NCBI RefSeq assembly: GCF_030506255.1
Contig: NZ_CP113431.1
Location: 124,001 to 188,000 of the forward strand
Direction: 5' to 3'
DNA from: Nocardioides sp. Arc9.136
GTDB taxonomy: Bacteria > Actinomycetota > Actinomycetes > Propionibacteriales > Nocardioidaceae
Length of the DNA stretch: 64,000 bases
Part shown: positions 57,310 through 64,000 of the stretch, in pieces
How the letters are laid out: every line of letters begins with the position of its first letter
Numbering within the stretch: position 1 is the stretch's first letter
The notes under the pieces: model-generated
The model's database searches: none
The model's input: the letters and a program-made list of their open reading frames with translations, nothing else
Told to the model about the DNA's origin: nothing
Translations under genes and position numbers: made by a program

Positions 57310-58952
57310 GAACCGCGTCCCGAGCGGTCCGTCGCTGCACCCGCAGCTGGATCGCCTTCCTGATCGCCCTCGGCTGCGTCGCGACGCTGCCGGGCGCCGC
57401 CCACGCCGCGGCGTACGCCCAGATCGAGGGCACCGGGTCGACCTGGTCGGAGCTGATCGTCCAGCAGTGGATCTCCGACGTCGACGCCAACGGCATGAAG
57501 GTCGTCTACACCGGCGGCGGCTCCTCCAAGGGCCGCAAGGACTTCTCCCAGGACAGCACCGACTTCGCGATCTCCGAGATCCCCTACCAGGGCGTCGACG
57601 AGGCCGGGAACGCCGACACCAGCGGCGGCCGCGAGTTCGCCTACCTGCCGATCGTGGCCGGCGGCACGGCGTTCACCTACCAGCTCAAGGTGGGCAACGA
57701 GCTGGTCCGCAACCTCCGGCTCTCCGGGGAGACGCTCGCCAAGATCTTCACCAACCAGATCACCAACTGGAACGACCCGGCGATCGCGAAGGACAACAAC
57801 GGCCGCGCGTTCCCCTCGCTGCCGATCACGCCGGTCGTCCGCTCCGACGGCTCGGGCACGACGGCGCAGTTCACCACCTGGATGGACCACGAGTACCCGT
57901 CGATCTGGCGGCCGTTCTTCGGCCGCTCCGGCCTGACGTCGTACTACCCCCGCAAGGGCCGCGCGGTCGGCCAGGCCGGCTCGGACCAGGTGATGAACAC
58001 GATCGCGGGCTTCGCCGGCAACGGGACGATCGGCTACGTCGAGTACTCCTACCCTGTCAACAAGGACTACCCGGTCGTCAAGGTCCTCAACAAGGGCGGC
58101 TACTTCGTCGAGCCGACGCAGTACAACGTCGCGGTCGCGCTGACCAAGGCCAAGATCAACCAGGACAAGGGCTCCGCGCTCTACCTCACCCAGGTCCTCG
58201 ACGGGGTCTACACCGCGACCGACCCGCGGGCCTACCCGCTGTCGTCGTACAGCTACATGATCATCCCGACGGGGAAGAGCGACCCGCGGATGTCGACGGC
58301 CAAGCGCCAGACGCTCGCGGACTTCCTCTACTACTCGCTGTGTGCGGGCCAGGCCAAGGCCGGGCCGTACGGCTACTCGCCGCTGCCGCTCAACCTCGTG
58401 CAGGCCGGGTTCCAGCAGATCGCGCAGCTCAAGCAGGCCGACAGCGCGGTCGACCTGACCGACCGCGACGTCACCTCGTGCAACAACCCGACCTTCGACG
58501 GCAAGAACCTCTCGGGCAACAAGCTGGCCCAGATCGCCCCGCAGCCCGCGGCGTGCGACAAGGTCGGTGCGGGACCCTGCGGCACCGCGACCGGCACGGG
58601 CACGCCGTCGACGGACGAGGGCACCGGCGCCGCCGGCGGCCAGGGCGGCGGCACCGGGACCGCGGCCGGTGGCGGGACGGGCGGCGGCGGGGCAGCGGGC
58701 GGCGGGGCCGCCGGCGTGCCCGGCGGTGACGCCGCCCCGGTCATCGACCCCGAGACCGGTGCCGTCGTCGGGGGCGGGGACGTCGTCGCGACCGGGGGCG
58801 AGGCGATCTACGCCAACCCCACCGAGCTCGCCGCCGACCGCGCCGCCGACACCCGCGCGTTCGGGTGGCTGGCCGCCGTCGAGCTGGTCGCGCTCGTGCT
58901 GCTCCCGGGCCTGTACGTCGCCTCGCTCAAGCGCCGCCGGAGCGTCCGGTGA
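57306..58952 (+). CDS. PstS-like phosphate-binding protein with C-terminal membrane anchor
   Basis: 548 aa from a TTG overlapping the pstA stop; CAGGAG five bases upstream fixes it. Signal peptide (SWIAFLIALGCVATLPGAAH then AAA), then a PstS-like fold: IEGTGSTWSELIVQQWISDV, RSDGSGTTAQFTTWMDHEYP and GNGTIGYVEYSY. After about residue 430 comes a Gly/Thr-rich linker, then one helix (AFGWLAAVELVALVLLPGLY) and a basic tail RRRSVR. It is thus anchored by a C-terminal helix, not by lipid or a sortase signal. The loop TGGGSSKGRKDFSQDSTDFA matches phosphate-binding loops. Confidence 0.85.
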   Translation: MRTASRAVRRCTRSWIAFLIALGCVATLPGAAHAAAYAQIEGTGSTWSELIVQQWISDVDANGMKVVYTGGGSSKGRKDFSQDSTDFAISEIPYQGVDEAGNADTSGGREFAYLPIVAGGTAFTYQLKVGNELVRNLRLSGETLAKIFTNQITNWNDPAIAKDNNGRAFPSLPITPVVRSDGSGTTAQFTTWMDHEYPSIWRPFFGRSGLTSYYPRKGRAVGQAGSDQVMNTIAGFAGNGTIGYVEYSYPVNKDYPVVKVLNKGGYFVEPTQYNVAVALTKAKINQDKGSALYLTQVLDGVYTATDPRAYPLSSYSYMIIPTGKSDPRMSTAKRQTLADFLYYSLCAGQAKAGPYGYSPLPLNLVQAGFQQIAQLKQADSAVDLTDRDVTSCNNPTFDGKNLSGNKLAQIAPQPAACDKVGAGPCGTATGTGTPSTDEGTGAAGGQGGGTGTAAGGGTGGGGAAGGGAAGVPGGDAAPVIDPETGAVVGGGDVVATGGEAIYANPTELAADRAADTRAFGWLAAVELVALVLLPGLYVASLKRRRSVR

Positions 58953-61570
58953 CGCGCCGGGCGGGCCTGGTCCTCGTCGCGCTGGCCCTCGTGGCGCTCG
59001 GCCTCGCCGTCCCCGGCCGCCTCGGCGCCCCCGCGCAGGCCGCCCCGGCCGCGTCCGCCGCCTCGGCCGCCTCGGCCGCCGGGAAGGCGAAGGACGGCTA
59101 CCGCGCCACCAAGGAGCTGACGCGCGTCTTCGCCAACGCCGACGGGACCTCGTACTCCTTCCCGACCCACCGGGTGACCGTCACCGCCGACAAGACCAGG
59201 AACCTGCGCGGCCGGCAGCGGATCCGGATCAGCTGGAAGGGCGCCCAGCCCAGCGGCGGCCGGGCGAGCAACCCGTACGGCGAGAACGGCCTGGCCCAGG
59301 AGTACCCGGTCGTCGTGCTGCAGTGCCGCGGCGTCGACGACCCGTCCGTGGCGGCCGGCAGGCGGCTGCGGCCGGAGACCTGCTGGACGGCCTCGGTCGC
59401 CCAGCGCTCGCAGGTCACGCGCTCGGAGGGCGAGGCGACCTGGCGCCACGACCTGTACGCCGACGCGGCCGACAAGGCGCGGGTCTCCGGCGTCGCGCCG
59501 TTCCCCGGCGCCGAGGAGTGCCCCACCGCCGACATCGACCCCTACGCCACCCGGCTGACGCCGTTCGTGGCCCGCGGTGGCCGCACCTACCTGGCCTGCG
59601 ACGCCGAGCACATGCCGCCCGAGGCGGCCGTGGGCGCGGCCTTCCCGCCCGCGGAGATCGCGGCGTTCACCGAGCCCGACGGCACCGGCAGCGTGCAGCT
59701 GGAGGTCCGCAGCGACACCGAGAACGAGTCGCTCGGCTGCAACCACGAGGTCGCCTGCTCGGTCGTCGTCATCCCGATCGTCGGCCTCAGCTGCGACGCG
59801 CCGTCGGAGCCGGCGACCGCCGGCGACCAGGCGTGCCGCAAGGGCGGCCGGTTCGCGCCGGGCTCGAGCAACTACAGCAACGAGGGCATCGACCAGGCCG
59901 TCGGCCCGGCGCTGTGGTGGGCGGAGTCGAACTGGCGCAACCGGTTCGCGATCCCGATCACCTTCGGCCTGCCGCCGGACACCTGCGACATCCGCGACCC
60001 GCGCCCTCCGACGGGCTTCTACGGCTCCGAGCTGCTCGCCCAGGCCGCGACCCAGTGGTCCCCGGCGTACTGCCTGGCGAAGGACCGGTTCAAGTACCAG
60101 CTCAACCAGATGTCCGACGAGGCCGGCTGGAACCTGATGGAGAGCGGCGGCGGCGCGGCCGCGGCGGTCTCCTCCGAGCACCAGCGGCGCGGGACCGACC
60201 CGGTCGGCTACGCGCCGACGGCGGTGACCGGCTTCTCGATCGCCTACGTCGTCGACGAGCCCGACAACGGCGGGGAGTACTCCCGGCTGCGGCTCAACGC
60301 CCGGCTGGTCGCCAAGCTGATGACCCAGAGCTACCTCGGCTCCGACCTCGGCCGTGGCCACCCCGGCATCGGCGGCAACCCGCTGGCGATCATGAACGAC
60401 CCGGAGTTCCAGCAGCTCAACCCCGGGCTGAGCACCACCACGCAAGAGGCCGGCGCGGCGCTGCTGTCGCTGTCGAACTCCTCCGACGTGGTCGAGCAGG
60501 TCACTGCGTACCTCGCCGAGGACCCCGACGCCCGGGCGTTCCTCTCCGGCAAGCCCGACAAGTGGGGCATGAAGGTCAACCCCGAGTACGAGGGCATCGA
60601 GGTGCCCCGCTCGGAGTGGCCGCTGCTCGACACCTACGTCCCCGAGACCGAGAACACCTGCCGCCAGGAGAACCCCGCGGTCTACTTCACCCAGCTCGCG
60701 GCTCCGGTGACCACCCTGCGCAAGATCTCCGAGGCGCTGCTCGACGCCTGGCCGAACGTGCAGACCCGTTGCGAGCTCGACCAGTCCGCCCAGCAGTACA
60801 AGCTCGGCCGGGTCGACCGCCAGTCCTTCGGGTCGCGGTTCATGCTCGGCATCACCAGCCTCGGCGACGCGGCGCGCTACGGCCTCCGCTCGGCGGCGCT
60901 GGAGACGAAGCCGGGCCGGTACGTCGCGCCGACCGACGCCTCGCTGGGCGCCGCCGTGCGGCTGGCCGAGCAGGCCGAGCCGATGCAGCCGTTCGTCCTC
61001 GACCAGGCCGACGTGCGCAAGGACGGCGCGGCCTACCCGGGCACGATGGTCGTCTACACCGCCGCGCGCCTGCGCAACCTGCCGAAGGCCGACGCGACGA
61101 AGGTCGCCCAGTTCATCCGGGTCTCGACCACCGAGGGCCAGCGCCCCGGCAGCGGCAACGGCGAGCTCCCCGAGGGCTACCTGCCGATCCGGCGCACCGG
61201 CGTGACCGCGAAGCTGTTCCGCTCCGCACAGCGCGTCGCGGACGCGGTCGCGGCGCAGCGCGAGCCGGCCGGTGGCGGGGACACCTCCGGCGGTGGCAGC
61301 GGCGGAGGCGACACCTCCGGCGGCGGCACCGGGCTCCCCGGCGGCGACGTCCCGGTGGGCGACGTGCCCACCGGCGAGGTCCCCGGCGCCGACGAGGCGC
61401 CCGGCGCGGACGAGCCGGCCCCGCCGGCCACCGCGGCGCCGGTGATGCCGGCCACCGAGCCGGTCGGCTCCCGCCTCGGCGGCGGCCTCCTGCCGGCCCT
61501 GGTGCTCGTCGGGCTGGTCTCGGTGCTCGGCGCCAGCGGCCTGCGCTTCTTCGTGCGGGTGCCGCGGTGA
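58949..61570 (+). CDS. Large PstS-like extracellular protein with C-terminal membrane anchor
   Basis: 873 aa from GTG. Signal peptide (GLVLVALALVALGLAVPGRL, then Ala/Ser-rich repeats). The middle has PstS-type blocks (TAVTGFSIAYVVDEPDNGG, RLNARLVAKLMTQSYLG, NPLAIMNDPEFQQLNPGLST) and many Cys pairs, which suggest disulfides. The C terminus is a Gly/Asp/Pro-rich linker and a single helix (LGGGLLPALVLVGLVSVLGA) with a basic end. It is about twice the size of normal PstS and probably a surface partner of the operon's importer. Function beyond binding is unclear. Confidence 0.7.
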   Translation: MTRRAGLVLVALALVALGLAVPGRLGAPAQAAPAASAASAASAAGKAKDGYRATKELTRVFANADGTSYSFPTHRVTVTADKTRNLRGRQRIRISWKGAQPSGGRASNPYGENGLAQEYPVVVLQCRGVDDPSVAAGRRLRPETCWTASVAQRSQVTRSEGEATWRHDLYADAADKARVSGVAPFPGAEECPTADIDPYATRLTPFVARGGRTYLACDAEHMPPEAAVGAAFPPAEIAAFTEPDGTGSVQLEVRSDTENESLGCNHEVACSVVVIPIVGLSCDAPSEPATAGDQACRKGGRFAPGSSNYSNEGIDQAVGPALWWAESNWRNRFAIPITFGLPPDTCDIRDPRPPTGFYGSELLAQAATQWSPAYCLAKDRFKYQLNQMSDEAGWNLMESGGGAAAAVSSEHQRRGTDPVGYAPTAVTGFSIAYVVDEPDNGGEYSRLRLNARLVAKLMTQSYLGSDLGRGHPGIGGNPLAIMNDPEFQQLNPGLSTTTQEAGAALLSLSNSSDVVEQVTAYLAEDPDARAFLSGKPDKWGMKVNPEYEGIEVPRSEWPLLDTYVPETENTCRQENPAVYFTQLAAPVTTLRKISEALLDAWPNVQTRCELDQSAQQYKLGRVDRQSFGSRFMLGITSLGDAARYGLRSAALETKPGRYVAPTDASLGAAVRLAEQAEPMQPFVLDQADVRKDGAAYPGTMVVYTAARLRNLPKADATKVAQFIRVSTTEGQRPGSGNGELPEGYLPIRRTGVTAKLFRSAQRVADAVAAQREPAGGGDTSGGGSGGGDTSGGGTGLPGGDVPVGDVPTGEVPGADEAPGADEPAPPATAAPVMPATEPVGSRLGGGLLPALVLVGLVSVLGASGLRFFVRVPR

Positions 61571-62565
61571 CCGCCCTCGACGACCGCCCCGCCCCCGAGG
61601 CGGGCGCGGCGGCGGGCACGGACACCGGGTCGCCGTCCGCCGGCCGCGCCCGTCCGCTGGTCCCGGCCCGCCTGGCCGGCGTCCTGCGTGGCCTCCGCGG
61701 CCCGGCCCGGCCCGCGCGGCCCGCCACGAAGCCGGACGAGCGCACGGCGGTCGCCTCCTCGGCGCTGACCATGCTCGCGCTGGTCTGCCTCTGGACGGCG
61801 GCGCAGCTGCTCTTCCTCGGCTCGCTGTCCCACGAGCGCGCCCAGGAGCTGCTCTACCGCGACCTCCGCACCCAGATCGCCTCCGCCACCGCCCCGGTCG
61901 GGCCCGTTGTCCCGGTCGGCGACCCGGTCGCGCTGCTGCGCATCCCGAGCCTCGGGGTCGAGGAGGTCGTCGTCGAGGGCACCGCCTCCGGCGACACCCT
62001 CGACGGGCCGGGCCACCGGCGCGACACCGTGCTGCCCGGCCAGGTCGGCACGTCGGTCGTCTACGGCCGCGCCGCGACGTACGGCGGCCCGTTCGGCGAC
62101 CTCCCCGACCTCCGGGTCGGCGACGCGGTCGAGGTGACCGGTGCGCAGGGCGCGGTCACCTTCTCCGTCCTCGGCGTCCGCCGCGGCGGCGACCCGCTGC
62201 CCGCGCCGGCGAAGGAGGGCGCCGCCCGGCTGACCCTCGTCACCGCCGAGGGCGAGGGCCGGTTCGCCGCGGTCTCCCCGGGCTCGGCGGTCTACGTCGA
62301 CGCCGAGGCCCCCGAGGGCTTCCCGGCGCCCCCGGGCCGGCCCGCCGCCGTGCCGGAGTCGGAGAAGGCGATGGCGGCCGACGACGGCGCCGTACCGCTC
62401 CTGGCCCTGCACCTGGCGCTTCTCGTGGCGCTCGTCCTCGCCGTGGTCGCCGCGCGCCAGCGCTGGTCGACCGTCCTCGTCTGGGTCGTCGCGACCCCGC
62501 TCGCCCTCGCCCTGTCCTGGGCGACCACCGACGTGGCCGTCCGGCTCCTGCCGAACGTCCTCTGA
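61567..62565 (+). CDS. Sortase-fold protein lacking catalytic His and Cys
   Basis: 332 aa. One N-terminal helix (ASSALTMLALVCLWTAAQLL), a sortase beta-barrel (about 95-250) and two C-terminal helices. The fold is clear from GDPVALLRIPSLGVEEVVVE, TYGGPFGDLPDLRVGDAVEV and VSPGSAVYVDAEAPEG. The canonical His (AGHR) is replaced by YGRA at residues 166-169, and the Cys of TLxTC by Ala227 in TLVTAEG. It is therefore unlikely to be a transpeptidase. It is coupled by overlap to the large PstS-like gene, so a structural or scaffold role in the same surface complex is proposed. Confidence 0.8.
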   Translation: MTALDDRPAPEAGAAAGTDTGSPSAGRARPLVPARLAGVLRGLRGPARPARPATKPDERTAVASSALTMLALVCLWTAAQLLFLGSLSHERAQELLYRDLRTQIASATAPVGPVVPVGDPVALLRIPSLGVEEVVVEGTASGDTLDGPGHRRDTVLPGQVGTSVVYGRAATYGGPFGDLPDLRVGDAVEVTGAQGAVTFSVLGVRRGGDPLPAPAKEGAARLTLVTAEGEGRFAAVSPGSAVYVDAEAPEGFPAPPGRPAAVPESEKAMAADDGAVPLLALHLALLVALVLAVVAARQRWSTVLVWVVATPLALALSWATTDVAVRLLPNVL

Positions 62566-62573
62566 ACCAACCC

Positions 62574-62609
62574 GCACCACCACCACGCACCACCACCACG
62601 CACCACCCA
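62574..62609. repeat. 13-bp tandem repeat GCACCACCACCAC
   Basis: Two full copies of GCACCACCACCAC and a partial third lie in the 66-bp gap between the sortase-like gene and the next PstS-like gene. Low complexity; no reading frame. Confidence 0.7.
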
Positions 62610-62631
62610 CCTCCAAGAAAGCGATGTCGAG

Positions 62632-64000
62632 ATGTCTGTACGCAAGTCCCTCGCCGGTCTCGCGGCCGCGGCCGTGACCGGCTCCGTGCTCGCGCTCACG
62701 GCCGCCCCGGCGACCGCCGCCGTCGACCCCGACGACACGACGTTCGCCCCGGTCGCCGCGGACCTGGTCGGCGTCGGGTCCGACACCAGCCAGCACGCCC
62801 TCAAGCTGCTCGCCGACGGCTGGAACGCCACCTCGCCGGCCGCGAAGCTCGCCACCTACGCCGCCACCGGCGGCGGCGACGTCACCCTGCACACCGGCGC
62901 CCTCAGGCGGCCCAACGGCTCCGGCGCGGGCAAGGCCCTGCTCTACGGCGCCGGCAACAACGCGGGTGTGGATTTCGCCCGCTCCTCCTCCGGCCCCTCG
63001 ACCGCCGAGGTCCAGGCCGGCCTGCAGAACTTCCCGTTCGCGCTCGACACCCTGGTCATGGCCGTCTCCGGCTCGACCGCCTCCAACGCGCCCGCCGCGC
63101 TCACCAAGGACCAGATCGTCGACATCTACGACGGCACGGTCACCAACTGGTCGCAGGTCGGCGGCAAGGACGGCGTCATCAAGCCGCTGATCCCCCAGGC
63201 CGGCTCGGGCACCCGCAGCTTCTTCACCGCCCAGCTGCAGGCCGCCAACGGCGGCGTCGCGGTGACGCTCGCCAAGTCGGTCGCCGAGGTCCAGGAGCAC
63301 GACGACACCGCGATCAAGGGCGACCCGAACGCCGTCGCGCCGTTCTCCGAGGGCCGCGCCGGCCTGCTCGGCAAGACGCTGCGCCTCGAGACCGGCTTCC
63401 GCGCCGACCGCGCGCTCTACAACGTCGTCCGCGGCGCCGACCTCGCCACGGCCGCCGTCCAGTCGGTCTTCGGCGAGAAGGGCTACCTCTGCTCCTCCGA
63501 CGCCCGCGCCCTCATCGAGCGCGCCGGCTTCAAGCAGCTCGCCACCCCGGCCCAGGGCGGCGTCTGCGGCCAGGCCACCCAGAGCGCGACCAGCAACTTC
63601 ACGCTCAACGAGTCGGTCCGGACCACGCTCGCGCTGAGCGGCTCCAGCACCCGCGCGAAGTCGGCGACCCTGGTCGCCCAGGTCACCGGCAGCACCGCTC
63701 CGCAGGGCACGGTCACCTTCACCTCCGGCGGCACCACGCTGGCCACCGGCGTCCCGCTGGTCTCCGGCCGCGCGACGTACACCGCCACCGGCCTGGACCT
63801 CGGCAGCCGCTCCTTCGCCGCCGAGTTCGTCCCGGCGCAGGGCTCGGCCTTCGAGGGCTCGACCGCGACCGCCTCGGTGGTCGTCAAGGCCGGCTCCGCC
63901 GTCTCCGAGACCTTCCCCGCGAAGGTCGCCAAGGGCAAGAAGGCCGCCGGCACCGTCACCGTCGCGCTCACCGGCGCGAGCGGCCAGGCCACCGGCACGG
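62632..64000 (+). CDS. PstS-like binding protein with Ig-like repeats (3' end outside window)
   Basis: At least 456 residues visible, open at the window end. Signal peptide MSVRKSLAGLAAAAVTGSVL ... ending ATAA before VDPDD. PstS-type blocks: DLVGVGSDTSQHALKLLADG, GAGNNAGVDFARSS, LTKDQIVDIYDGTVTNW and QAGSGTRSFFTAQLQA. From about residue 330 an Ig-like (Big_3-type) repeat begins: TLVAQVTGSTAPQGTVTFTS. It is the third PstS-like protein in the locus and the likely cell-wall-facing one. It may carry more repeats and an anchor beyond the window. The ATG is 5 bases after an out-of-frame ATG at 62624. Confidence 0.85.
   Translation, partial: MSVRKSLAGLAAAAVTGSVLALTAAPATAAVDPDDTTFAPVAADLVGVGSDTSQHALKLLADGWNATSPAAKLATYAATGGGDVTLHTGALRRPNGSGAGKALLYGAGNNAGVDFARSSSGPSTAEVQAGLQNFPFALDTLVMAVSGSTASNAPAALTKDQIVDIYDGTVTNWSQVGGKDGVIKPLIPQAGSGTRSFFTAQLQAANGGVAVTLAKSVAEVQEHDDTAIKGDPNAVAPFSEGRAGLLGKTLRLETGFRADRALYNVVRGADLATAAVQSVFGEKGYLCSSDARALIERAGFKQLATPAQGGVCGQATQSATSNFTLNESVRTTLALSGSSTRAKSATLVAQVTGSTAPQGTVTFTSGGTTLATGVPLVSGRATYTATGLDLGSRSFAAEFVPAQGSAFEGSTATASVVVKAGSAVSETFPAKVAKGKKAAGTVTVALTGASGQATGT

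Noticed and set aside
58567..62565. A 1,332-codon open frame starting inside the first PstS-like gene
   Set aside because: Only its last part, from the GTG at 61567, is a real protein (the sortase-like one). The upstream 1,000 codons are out-of-phase readings of two PstS-like genes.
62574..62609. CRISPR-like or iteron-like repeat
   Set aside because: Repeats are contiguous 13-mers of simple CAC composition, without spacers; no cas or rep gene is near.

Overview
The window is chromosomal DNA of a high-GC actinomycete. The gene content (bacterial proteasome activator, TIMP-like secreted protein, GTP-type PEP carboxykinase, zinc-free ribosomal protein set under Zur) and the many GTG/TTG starts and apparently leaderless promoters fit the Nocardioidaceae, probably Nocardioides or a close relative. 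This assignment is inference from gene content; no rRNA gene is present. Three tRNA genes are seen: Ser-TGA, Ser-GCT and Arg-ACG.

Layout. 1-10.2 kb is ordinary chromosome: end of a secreted protein, bpa, a quinone oxidoreductase, mobA, a nitrilase-family amidase, small membrane proteins, two tRNA-Ser genes, a short secreted peptide gene facing a LuxR-type regulator, and pckG. From tRNA-Arg (10.6 kb) to about 14.2 kb lies a patchy accessory segment flanked by an imperfect 54-bp direct repeat. It holds a frameshifted SDR gene, an F420/NADP-type reductase and its divergent TetR regulator. 14.3-22.7 kb: a DUF6518-like membrane protein, a GH16 glucanase, then a PucR regulator and a tight four-gene operon (gabT-like aminotransferase, aldehyde dehydrogenase, class III CoA-transferase, glutaryl-CoA dehydrogenase) that reads as 5-aminovalerate to glutarate to crotonyl-CoA catabolism.

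22.9-33.7 kb is a sugar-amine catabolic locus under a LacI regulator. Matching operators lie before the first gene and before lacI. The locus has an FrlB-like deglycase, FrlD-like kinase, ribose-type ABC importer, a HyuA/HyuB (oxoprolinase/hydantoinase) pair and two VOC-fold proteins. 33.7-42.2 kb is the zinc-starvation region: an aztABC importer with two AztD chaperone-like lipoproteins, a [2Fe-2S]-like protein, cysteine-free ribosomal proteins L36, L32, L31, L28, L33 and S14, a degenerate COG0523 protein, zur, and two Zur-box palindromes.

42.2-53.7 kb carries two flavoprotein dehydrogenases, two TetR regulators, a PAS-PAS-GAF-SpoIIE phosphatase, a cytochrome P450, a hydrolase, a HAD phosphatase and an adenylate cyclase. 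53.7-54.9 kb is a TerC gene behind a yybP-ykoY (Mn2+) riboswitch. 55-64 kb is an unusual Pst-like locus: pstC, pstA, two membrane-anchored PstS-like proteins, a sortase-fold protein lacking its catalytic residues, and a further PstS-like protein with Ig-like repeats that runs off the window. No CRISPR array, rRNA, phage or intact transposase was seen.
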